A stretch of DNA of 7,980 nt from UBA1413 sp964349885 (lineage in GTDB: Bacteria > Bacteroidota > Bacteroidia > Bacteroidales > Prolixibacteraceae): the NCBI GenBank assembly GCA_964349885.1, contig CAYGIQ010000123.1, forward strand, positions 1 to 7,980, given 5' to 3'. A model generated the notes under the pieces. That model made no database searches, was not told the origin of the DNA, and saw only the letters and a program-made list of their open reading frames with translations. Shown here piece by piece: positions 1-6,403 of the stretch. The number at the start of each line of letters is the position of its first letter. Position 1 is the first letter of the stretch. Made by a program: the position numbers and the translations under genes.

Positions 1-33
1 ATGTAAAACCTTCTGCTTTAGAATAGCGACTAT

Positions 34-966
34 TTATGAGGAGAGAAGCTTCTGTGCCACAAGCCTATCGATATGGAGTTGTGCAATCAATGCATTTTTA
101 TCGGGGAATTTTTGCTCTTCGCGAATTTTGGCTATGAAAAATATGCGCAATTCGGCCCCATAAATATCACCGTTAAAGTCGAAAATATTGACCTCAATGC
201 TTCGTTTATCGGCGTTGTTGTTGAAAGTTGGACGGGTGCCAATGTTTAACATACCTTCGTATCTGTTGCCATCAGTCTGAACCCGAACAGCATAAACACC
301 GTAGCCTGGAATTAACTTATTGACATCCGAAGCCACTATATTGGCCGTTGGAAACCCGATGGTTCTTCCCAGCCGCTGGCCTTCCACAACGGTTCCCGAC
401 AGGCGGTAATTGTAACCAAGAAGCGAACTGGCCATATCTACCAAGCCGAGTTCAAGTGCCGATCGAATGCGTGTCGAACTTATATTTGCCTCATCCAGAA
501 GCAACACATCCAATTTCTCAATTTCAAACCGATATTGCTCGGCACAGGCTTTAAGGTACTCGAAGCCCCCCTCCCGGTCTTTTCCAAACTTGTGGTCGTA
601 CCCGACAACAAGGGTGTGGGTTTTTATTTGATTTACCAGAACCTGTTCAACAAAACTGTCGTAGCTCAAGGCAGCAAACTCAGTGGTAAATGGAAAAACA
701 ATCAGATGATCGATTCCGGCGGTCTGAAGGCGCTCTATCTTCTCATCGAGTGTTGTGAGCAGCCGTAGGCTTTGTTCATCTGGTTTTACCACTACCCGTG
801 GGTGCGGATGGAAGGTAAAAACAACAGATTCGCCACCAGCCTTTAGGGCCAGTTCCTTTAACCGGTCGAGTACCTTCAGATGGCCCAAATGCACACCATC
901 GAAAGTTCCGATGGTAACTACCGGATTGGTTGCCCTAAAATCGCTGAGATTATTATATATTTTCAC
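34..966 (-). CDS. ribF: Bifunctional riboflavin kinase / FAD synthetase
   Basis: This cytoplasmic enzyme phosphorylates riboflavin to FMN and then adenylylates FMN to FAD. The 310-residue product has the usual length and both domains. The N-terminal nucleotidyltransferase domain (about 1-180) carries GTFDGVHLGH at 20-29 (the HxGH-type adenylyl-transfer motif) and SSTRIR at 163-168. The C-terminal flavokinase domain (about 183-308) carries GRTIGFPTAN at 200-209, GVYAV at 223-227, NIGTRPTF at 241-248 and EVNIFDF at 258-264. The start is GTG: no in-frame ATG lies before the conserved NPVVTIGTFDG segment, and the GTG begins a typical RibF N-terminus. An AGGAG lies upstream but ends only 1 nt from the GTG, too close for a normal ribosome binding site. 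The gene is transcribed away from the lipoprotein gene at 1177 and appears monocistronic within the window. No FMN riboswitch is apparent in the short leader. Confidence 0.96.
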   Translation of the reverse strand: MKIYNNLSDFRATNPVVTIGTFDGVHLGHLKVLDRLKELALKAGGESVVFTFHPHPRVVVKPDEQSLRLLTTLDEKIERLQTAGIDHLIVFPFTTEFAALSYDSFVEQVLVNQIKTHTLVVGYDHKFGKDREGGFEYLKACAEQYRFEIEKLDVLLLDEANISSTRIRSALELGLVDMASSLLGYNYRLSGTVVEGQRLGRTIGFPTANIVASDVNKLIPGYGVYAVRVQTDGNRYEGMLNIGTRPTFNNNADKRSIEVNIFDFNGDIYGAELRIFFIAKIREEQKFPDKNALIAQLHIDRLVAQKLLSS

Positions 967-985
967 ACTCCTGAAAACTTGGAGC

Positions 986-1017
986 CAAAAATATAAAATA
1001 ATTATCTTCGCACCAGA
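986..1017 (-). promoter_or_regulatory. Putative ribF promoter (Bacteroidota type)
   Basis: On the minus strand TATTTTTG (993 down to 986) matches the Bacteroidota -7 consensus TAnnTTTG. A weak -33 match, TCTG, lies at 1017-1014 after a 20-nt spacer. Transcription would begin near 979, giving a leader of roughly 12 nt before the GTG start. The surrounding AT-rich DNA makes chance matches fairly likely, so this is only a candidate. Confidence 0.45.
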
Positions 1018-1176
1018 TAAATTGGTGGTTGTAGATTACCGCACACTCAAATAAAAGAAGAGATGCTGATGGGTTAAAGACAAAACTGTCGCGCTCTGAA
1101 CGAAGCCTGATCCACTTTTGTTCTAAAAACATTGGGTGCAATGTATCTGAAAACTTAATAAACTAACAATAATCAG

Positions 1177-2347
1177 ATGAACAAAGCATGGTTTTTCATC
1201 GTAGTACTGATAACAGTTCTGGCAGGATGCAATAAACCGGAAAGGTTTATCCTAACCGGACAAATTACCAATGCCGAAGGTAAAATGATCTACCTCGAAG
1301 AGTTAAAGGTCTCTAAAGTAAACCCTCTCGATTCGGTCAAGACCAATAAAAACNNNNNNNNNNAAAAACGGTCAATTCTCGTTCAAATACCACGTTGGTA
1401 TGCCAACATTCTTCCTACTTCGGCTGAGCGAAGATAATTTTGTGACCCTGTTGGTCGACTCGGCCGAGCAGATTACCGTAAAGGCCGATGCATTGAACTT
1501 TGCGAAAGAATACAGTATAGAAGGATCGCCCGGTTCAACGCTGGTGCAGGAACTGAATACCAGGCTTAACAGAACCAAGCAGAAACTCGATTCGGTATCG
1601 CTGCTCTACACCTACTATGCCGAACGACCAAATTATCAGGATCTTAAATCTCAACTTGATGCTGCCTACAACGATATTGTTGAAGAGCAGGTTGCCAGTT
1701 CCACCAATTTTGTTCAGGAACACCCATTTTCAATGGCAAGTGTTTTGGCACTTTACCAGAAATTCGACGATGAAAACTACGTGGTGCGCGATCTGCAGTC
1801 GTTGCGGGTAGCCGCTTCGGCGCTGAATGCATTTTACCCTGAATCGGAACATGTAAAAGCACTATATCAGAATACATTACAGCTACTTTCACAGGAACGA
1901 ACAGCGGAAATAAGCAGATTAATCGATGAATCGGGCATCAACAGTCCGGAGATTATTCTACCAGATCAGAACGACCGGGAGGTTGCCCTCTCATCGTTTA
2001 GAGGAAAATATGTACTGCTCCACTTCTGGTCGGCAGCCGATCAAAATTCCCGAATAATGAATCCTGTTCTGGTAGAAGCATATCAAAAATACCGCTCAAG
2101 GGGTTTTGAGATCTATCAGGTAAGCGTTGATGTAAACCGGCAGAATTGGCTGGATGCAATTGAGGACGACCGACTGACCTGGGTTAATGTTGGAGATATG
2201 AATGGCAGCGCAACGGCAGCTTTGCACTACAACATTCAAAGGATTCCTGCCAACTATCTTCTCGACCGCGAAGGCGCAATTGTTGCAAGAGATTTAGTAG
2301 GCCCGGCACTCGACAGGGCGCTAACAGCCGTATTCAATCAAAATTAG
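1177..2347 (+). CDS. DUF4369 / thioredoxin-fold lipoprotein lacking redox cysteines (interrupted by scaffold gap)
   Basis: This is one gene written in two frames because a 10-N gap sits at 1354-1363. The first 59 codons run from the ATG at 1177, and the rest reads in the next frame to the TAG-proximal end at 2347. Merging the AAAAAC shared by both gap flanks restores a single frame of 384 codons. Numbering below uses that merged protein. The N-terminus has a lipoprotein signal peptide with lipobox LAGC (Cys18), so it should be exported and lipid-anchored. Residues about 22-105 resemble DUF4369 (YLEEL, LDSVKTNKNG, FLLRL). Residues about 106-245 are mostly helical linker. Residues about 250-380 are a TlpA/AhpC-TSA-like thioredoxin fold, with GKYVLLHFW at 271-279 and the cis-proline loop RIPANYLLD (Pro352). 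Where the family has CGPC this protein has DQNS (283-286), and Cys18 is its only cysteine, so it should not be a thiol oxidoreductase. Its role is unknown; a structural or binding role is inferred. It lies 20 nt upstream of the LpxH-like gene and is probably co-transcribed with it. Confidence 0.88.
1354..1363. other. Scaffold gap (10 N)
   Basis: Ten undetermined bases interrupt the lipoprotein gene within its DUF4369 domain. The left flank ends in AAAAAC (1348-1353) and the right flank begins with AAAAAC (1364-1369). Collapsing the two copies and deleting the Ns removes 16 nt, which exactly repairs the reading frame and gives NKNGQFSF, a sequence expected for this domain. The gap is therefore probably a placeholder between contigs that actually overlap, rather than missing sequence. 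Confidence 0.95.
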
Positions 2348-2367
2348 GCAATCGTCCGAGCGATTCC

Positions 2368-3135
2368 ATGGTCTTAAATGATGTTGCCTTGATCAAAAGA
2401 GATAAAATATACTTCGTTTCAGACGTTCACCTAGGTTCGCCTGCAATGATCAACAACCGCGAGCGGGAGAGGCTTTTCGCCGACTGGCTGCATACCATTT
2501 CGGCCGATGCAAAGGAACTCTACCTTTTGGGCGACATTTTTGATTTTTGGTTTGAGTACCGTAAGGTTGTGCCGCGTGGTTATACAAGGGTGTTGGGCCG
2601 ACTGGCAGAAATGACCGACAAGGGAATTCCAATCCACTTCTTTACCGGAAACCACGATATGTGGGTCTTCGATTATCTCCCACATGAAATAGGGGTTACA
2701 GTGCACCGGGAGCCTCTTGTTACCGAACTTTTGGGTAAAAAATTCTTTCTGGCCCATGGAGATGGCCTCGACAAAAGCGACACTGGTTATTTATTGCTTA
2801 AAAAGATATTCTCGAACCCTATGCTACAGTGGCTATACGCCCGTCTGCATCCCAACTTCTCGGTACATATTGCTCAACTGTGGTCGACCAAAAGCCGTAA
2901 AAACAAAAAAACCAACAAGATCTTCGACCCAACCACCGAAGGTATGTATAGATATGCCGCCTCGCTTCTTGAAAAAGAGCACTTCGATTATTTTGTAATG
3001 GGACACCGCCACAAGATGGTGCAAACCCCAATGCGTGGTAACAGCCATTATGTTTTATTGGGAGATTGGATAGATGCCTATTCATACGGGGTGTTCGATG
3101 GCGAAAAATTTGAATTGAGAAAAATGGAGCGTTAA
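2368..3135 (+). CDS. lpxH: UDP-2,3-diacylglucosamine diphosphatase, LpxH family
   Basis: This is a calcineurin-like metallophosphoesterase of 255 residues. LpxH hydrolyses UDP-2,3-diacylglucosamine to lipid X (2,3-diacylglucosamine 1-phosphate) plus UMP at the cytoplasmic face of the inner membrane, a step in lipid A synthesis. All metal-binding motifs are present and in order: SDVH (Asp19, His21), GDIFDFW (Asp56 and neighbours, 55-61), GNHD (94-97), HGD (130-132) and GHRH (212-215). The basic helical stretch around 157-185 fits the LpxH lid insert that covers the acyl chains. GDIFDFW and the lid favour LpxH over generic phosphoesterases, although Bacteroidota carry several paralogues and the precise substrate is inferred. 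The ATG at 2368 puts the first metal motif at residue 19, slightly further in than is common for this family. No Shine-Dalgarno is visible. The 20-nt gap from the lipoprotein gene suggests co-transcription. Confidence 0.87.
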   Translation: MVLNDVALIKRDKIYFVSDVHLGSPAMINNRERERLFADWLHTISADAKELYLLGDIFDFWFEYRKVVPRGYTRVLGRLAEMTDKGIPIHFFTGNHDMWVFDYLPHEIGVTVHREPLVTELLGKKFFLAHGDGLDKSDTGYLLLKKIFSNPMLQWLYARLHPNFSVHIAQLWSTKSRKNKKTNKIFDPTTEGMYRYAASLLEKEHFDYFVMGHRHKMVQTPMRGNSHYVLLGDWIDAYSYGVFDGEKFELRKMER

Positions 3136-3212
3136 GCAGCCCTCCGGAGGTATCAAGGGTGAAAGAATGTAGATCAATGCTTAAGGTAATTTCTGAATTA
3201 CATCGCGCTATT

Positions 3213-3244
3213 TTTGTGGTTGCTTTGCAGAATCAGTAATTTTG
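3213..3244 (+). promoter_or_regulatory. Putative promoter of the FabH-like gene
   Basis: TTTG at 3213-3216 and TAATTTTG at 3237-3244 match the Bacteroidota -33 (TTTG) and -7 (TAnnTTTG) elements with a 20-nt spacer. The transcript would start near 3250, about 20 nt before the ATG at 3271. This argues against the longer in-frame TTG start at 3214, which lies inside the promoter. A second -7-like TATTTTTG overlaps at 3209-3216. Confidence 0.6.
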
Positions 3245-3270
3245 TTGTCAAGTTGAATGAGGCAGATTGT

Positions 3271-4353
3271 ATGAGTGCAAATTTTCAAACCATCATTATC
3301 GGATCAGGAAGCTATATTCCTCCTGTAACCATAGACAATACCCATTTCAAAGATTTTTCTTTTTACGACCCGGCTACCCGTAAGCCCTTCGAAAAGGAGA
3401 ACGATGAGATTATTGAGAAATTCAGAGAGATTACCAATATAGAGGAGCGTCGGTGGGCCAATCCATCGGATGTTACTTCAGATCTTGGATACAAAGCAGC
3501 ACTCGATGCTATCAACTCAGCCGGAATAGACCCTGAAAGTCTCGATTTCATTATAGCTGCGCACAATTTTGGCGATATGCAGGCTGATAATTACAGGGCC
3601 GCAATGGTACCCTATATTGCTGCCCGTATTAAGCAGAAATTGGGCTTAAAGAATCCGCACATGTTTGCGCATGATGTGATTGCAGGATGTCCCGGTTGGG
3701 TCCAAGCTTTAATTGTAGCCGATCTTTACATCCGTTCGGGGCAATACAAACGTGGACTCGTAATTGGTTCGGATATCACCAGCAGGGTTGCCGATCCCAA
3801 CGACCGCGATGCCATGATCTTCTCCGATGGTGCAGGTGCAGTAATTGTGGAAGGATTAAAAACCAATGAACAGGTTGGAATTCTTGCACATGCCATGCAA
3901 ACCGATGCCCTCGAAGCCGACTATTTGATCATGGATGAATCGCTAAACCCATCATACGGTAAACGCGATCTGTTTATCAGAATGCAGGGCCATAAGGTTT
4001 ATGTATATGCGCTGACCAATGTTCCCAAGGTAGTAAAAAAGAGCCTGATGCTGGCTGGACTCACCCTCGATGATGTTGCAAAAGTGCTTATTCATCAGGC
4101 CAATGAAAAAATGGATCAGGCGATTTTGGACCGTGTGTTCCGTTTGTATGGCGCCAATGAGATACCGGCAGATGTTATGCCTATGACCATCAACAAATTG
4201 GGGAATTCGTCGTCGGCTACCGTGCCGACCCTATACGACCTGATTGCCAAAGGCAAACTGGGCAGCCACCAATTCAATAGCAGAGATGTTATTCTATTTG
4301 CATCGGTAGGCGCCGGAATGATGATCAATTCGGTAGTTTACCGTTTCCCATAG
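3271..4353 (+). CDS. Ketoacyl-ACP synthase III family protein (FabH-like)
   Basis: This is a thiolase-fold condensing enzyme of 360 residues. KAS III enzymes use an active-site cysteine to load an acyl group from acyl-CoA and condense it with malonyl-ACP, starting fatty acid or related chains. The full catalytic triad is visible: Cys140 in AGCPGW, His275 in IHQAN and Asn312 in KLGNSS. The glycine-rich SDGAGA (185-190) and the C-terminal FASVGAGM (343-350) also fit. The protein is longer than E. coli FabH (about 317) and the region around residues 20-45 looks like an N-terminal insertion. This matches a long FabH-like group common in Bacteroidota, so primary fatty-acid initiation is not certain; a role in specialised lipid synthesis is possible. 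No acpP, fabD or fabF is adjacent. The ATG at 3271 is preferred over the in-frame TTG at 3214 because a good promoter lies between them and the family N-terminus begins with the FQTIIIGSG strand. The gene stands alone and converges on clpX. Confidence 0.9.
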   Translation: MSANFQTIIIGSGSYIPPVTIDNTHFKDFSFYDPATRKPFEKENDEIIEKFREITNIEERRWANPSDVTSDLGYKAALDAINSAGIDPESLDFIIAAHNFGDMQADNYRAAMVPYIAARIKQKLGLKNPHMFAHDVIAGCPGWVQALIVADLYIRSGQYKRGLVIGSDITSRVADPNDRDAMIFSDGAGAVIVEGLKTNEQVGILAHAMQTDALEADYLIMDESLNPSYGKRDLFIRMQGHKVYVYALTNVPKVVKKSLMLAGLTLDDVAKVLIHQANEKMDQAILDRVFRLYGANEIPADVMPMTINKLGNSSSATVPTLYDLIAKGKLGSHQFNSRDVILFASVGAGMMINSVVYRFP

Positions 4354-4371
4354 TTGGCTAAGGCCCTGTTC

Positions 4372-5604
4372 TTAACCGGCTTTTAACGTCGAGAATCGAG
4401 TTTTATCAATCTTCTCGCGGGCATAATCCAATGTGATGGATAGTTTGGTGGAGGTATCGGATGGCGAGTGAAACATGGCATCGACCATTATGTTTTCACA
4501 AATAGATCGAAGTCCGCGTGCTCCCAATTTAAACTCGACAGCCATATCTACAATATAATCGAGCGCATCCTCGTCGAAGGTAAGTTCAATTTTATCAAGC
4601 TCAAACAACTTGATGTACTGCTTTATAATCGAATTTTTGGGTTCGGTAAGAATCCGCCTTAGGGTTTGTCGGTCGAGAGGATCCAGATAAGCCAGAACAG
4701 GCAAACGGCCAATAATTTCGGGAATCATCCCGAACGATCTTAGGTCGTGGGGAGAAACATACTGCAAAAGGTTTTCACGCTCTACACGATGGCCCTTTTT
4801 ATCCGTCCCGTATCCAATTACCTTGGTATTAAGTCGTTGGGCAATCTTTCGTTCAATGCCATCAAAGGCACCTCCGCAGATGAACAGAATATTTTTGGTA
4901 TCTACCGGAATCAGTTTCTGTTCGGGATGCTTTCGTCCACCCTGAGGCGGGACATTCACCACTGAGCCTTCCAGCAATTTAAGGAGTCCTTGTTGAACCC
5001 CCTCTCCCGAGACATCGCGGGTAATCGATGGATTGTCGCCTTTTCGGGCAATCTTGTCAATTTCATCTATAAAGACGATGCCCCGTTCAGCAGCTTCTAC
5101 ATTATAATCGGCAGCCTGTAGCAAACGGGTAAGCAGACTTTCGATATCTTCGCCAACGTATCCGGCTTCGGTGAGCACCGTAGCATCAACAATGGTAAAA
5201 GGAACGTGTAGCATTCGGGCAATGGTTCGGGCCAACAAGGTTTTTCCAGTACCGGTTTCTCCTACCAAGATGATGTTTGATTTCTCAATTTCGGTTTCAT
5301 CATCGTCAATTTTCTGACGGAGTCGCTTATAGTGGTTGTAAACGGCCACCGATAGAACTTTCTTAGCCTGATCTTGTCCAATGATATATTGATCGAGAAA
5401 TGTCTTTATTTCAATGGGTTTGAGCAGTTTTAACCCGTTCATGTCGAAATCGGGCTTATTCTTAAGCTCCTCGAGAATGATGTTATGAGCCTGTTCGGCG
5501 CAATTATCGCAGATGTGACCTTCGATGCCGGCAAGAAGAAGATTCACTTCCCCTTTTTTCCTGCCGCAAAAGGAACATTTATCTTCTTTACCCCTAGGAC
5601 TCAT
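4372..5604 (-). CDS. clpX: ATP-dependent Clp protease ATP-binding subunit ClpX
   Basis: This AAA+ unfoldase forms a hexamer that recognises degradation tags, unfolds substrates with ATP and feeds them into ClpP. The 410-residue product is complete. The N-terminal C4 zinc-binding domain has Cys10, Cys13, Cys32 and Cys35. The AAA+ module has Walker A GETGTGKT at 115-122, the pore loop GYVGE at 148-152, Walker B IVFIDE at 176-181, the GRLP segment at 299-302 and sensor 2 GARGLR at 361-366. The ClpP-docking loop reads IGY (263-265) where E. coli has IGF; the aromatic change is conservative and should still dock. The start codon overlaps the clpP stop as ATGA (5601-5604), so translation is coupled. 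The stop lies 18 nt from the stop of the convergent FabH-like gene, and I see no hairpin terminator there. Confidence 0.98.
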   Translation of the reverse strand: MSPRGKEDKCSFCGRKKGEVNLLLAGIEGHICDNCAEQAHNIILEELKNKPDFDMNGLKLLKPIEIKTFLDQYIIGQDQAKKVLSVAVYNHYKRLRQKIDDDETEIEKSNIILVGETGTGKTLLARTIARMLHVPFTIVDATVLTEAGYVGEDIESLLTRLLQAADYNVEAAERGIVFIDEIDKIARKGDNPSITRDVSGEGVQQGLLKLLEGSVVNVPPQGGRKHPEQKLIPVDTKNILFICGGAFDGIERKIAQRLNTKVIGYGTDKKGHRVERENLLQYVSPHDLRSFGMIPEIIGRLPVLAYLDPLDRQTLRRILTEPKNSIIKQYIKLFELDKIELTFDEDALDYIVDMAVEFKLGARGLRSICENIMVDAMFHSPSDTSTKLSITLDYAREKIDKTRFSTLKAG

Positions 5605-6281
5605 TTAACCGTGTTCTTTTCCAAAATTTCATCAATCATACCATACGCTACTGCCTCTTTCGAGGTCATCCAGTAGTCGCGGTCACCATCTTTTTCAACC
5701 TGTTCAACAGATTTTCCGGTATGTTCGGCCAATATGGTATAGAGTTCATTTTTAATTTTCATAATCTCTCTGGCCGTAATCTCGATGTCAGAAGCCTGAC
5801 CAGAGGCGCCCCCCATAGGTTGATGAATCATAATCCTAGAATGCCTAAGGGCAGAACGTTTTCCTTTGGCACCGGCCGTAAGCAGAATTGCGCCCATCGA
5901 TGCAGCCATTCCGGTACAAATTGTGGCTATATCGGCAGTTATATACTGCATGGTATCATATATCCCCAAACCGGCATAAACTGAGCCTCCCGGAGAGTTA
6001 AAATAGATTTGAATATCCTTCGAAGGGTCGGTTGATTCTAGGAAAAGCAACTGGGCCTGAATAATGTTGGCCACTGTATCATCGATGGGAACGCCAAGGA
6101 AAATAATTCGGTCCATCATCAATCTGGAAAATACATCCATCGTTACTACATTCATCTGCCGCTCTTCTATAATGGTGGGAGAAATGTAATATCCATATGC
6201 CGAAGAGAAGCGGTGCATGGTCATACTGCTGATACCGGCATGTTTGGTAGCGTATTTCCGAAAGTCGTCGTTAATATTCAT
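5601..6281 (-). CDS. clpP: ATP-dependent Clp protease proteolytic subunit ClpP
   Basis: This serine peptidase forms the double-heptamer chamber that works with ClpX to degrade unfolded proteins. Counting from the ATG at 6281 the product has 226 residues. The catalytic triad is complete: the nucleophile Ser in GMAASMGA (residue 128), His in MIHQPMGG (residue 153) and Asp in DRDYWM (residue 202). SPGGSVYAGLG forms the oxyanion/substrate strand region. I chose 6281 because DDFRKYATKH follows almost at once, which is how Bacteroides ClpP begins. In-frame starts also exist at 6329 (ATG) and 6347 (TTG), which would add 16 or 22 residues rich in Gly, Ser and Asn. The TTG is nearly at the predicted transcription start and is unlikely. 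The gene lies downstream of tig, has its own likely promoter, and overlaps clpX by 4 nt. Confidence 0.96.
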   Translation of the reverse strand: MNINDDFRKYATKHAGISSMTMHRFSSAYGYYISPTIIEERQMNVVTMDVFSRLMMDRIIFLGVPIDDTVANIIQAQLLFLESTDPSKDIQIYFNSPGGSVYAGLGIYDTMQYITADIATICTGMAASMGAILLTAGAKGKRSALRHSRIMIHQPMGGASGQASDIEITAREIMKIKNELYTILAEHTGKSVEQVEKDGDRDYWMTSKEAVAYGMIDEILEKNTVK

Positions 6282-6357
6282 ATCGCTCAAATCCTGAAAG
6301 TTAGAAAAGAGGCCATTTCCAGAATGCATTGGCTGCCCCGGATTCAATGACCGATTA

Positions 6358-6365
6358 CAAAGGTA
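6358..6365 (-). promoter_or_regulatory. Putative clpPX promoter, -7 element in the tig-clpP gap
   Basis: On the minus strand TACCTTTG (6365 down to 6358) matches the Bacteroidota -7 consensus exactly and is identical to the element before tRNA-Leu in this window. It sits in the short non-coding gap after the tig stop. No strong TTTG is found at the -33 spacing; GTTC near 6388 is only a partial match. Transcription would start near 6351, giving clpP a leader of about 70 nt from the 6281 start. This would let clpPX be expressed independently of tig. Confidence 0.6.
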
Positions 6366-6403
6366 TTAAAAATTGATGCAGAATGAACGACCTGCAAAAA
6401 GTG

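Noticed and set aside
650..1091. Repeated 12-mer ACAAAACTGTCG at 650-661 and 1080-1091
   Set aside because: Only two copies, one inside ribF coding sequence, with no similar flanks; best explained by chance.
953..1141. Minus-strand open frame of 62 codons upstream of ribF
   Set aside because: It overlaps the ribF start and likely promoter, has no recognisable domain, and its composition looks like translated spacer.
1177..2347. Reading the lipoprotein gene as a frameshifted pseudogene or as two genes
   Set aside because: The frame change coincides exactly with the N gap and disappears when the shared AAAAAC flanks are merged; the rest of the gene is intact.
3141..3150. Palindrome CCTCCGGAGG after the lpxH stop
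   Set aside because: It is too short to form a useful hairpin once a loop is allowed, and no T-run follows, so it is not supported as a terminator. The GGAGG in it is not close to any start codon.
3214..3270. 19-codon N-terminal extension of the FabH-like protein from a TTG start
   Set aside because: It lies within the promoter elements and adds residues not expected before the first beta strand of KAS III.
4354..4371. Shared terminator between the convergent FabH-like gene and clpX
   Set aside because: No inverted repeat longer than about 3 bp and no adequate T-run was found in or just around the 18-nt gap.
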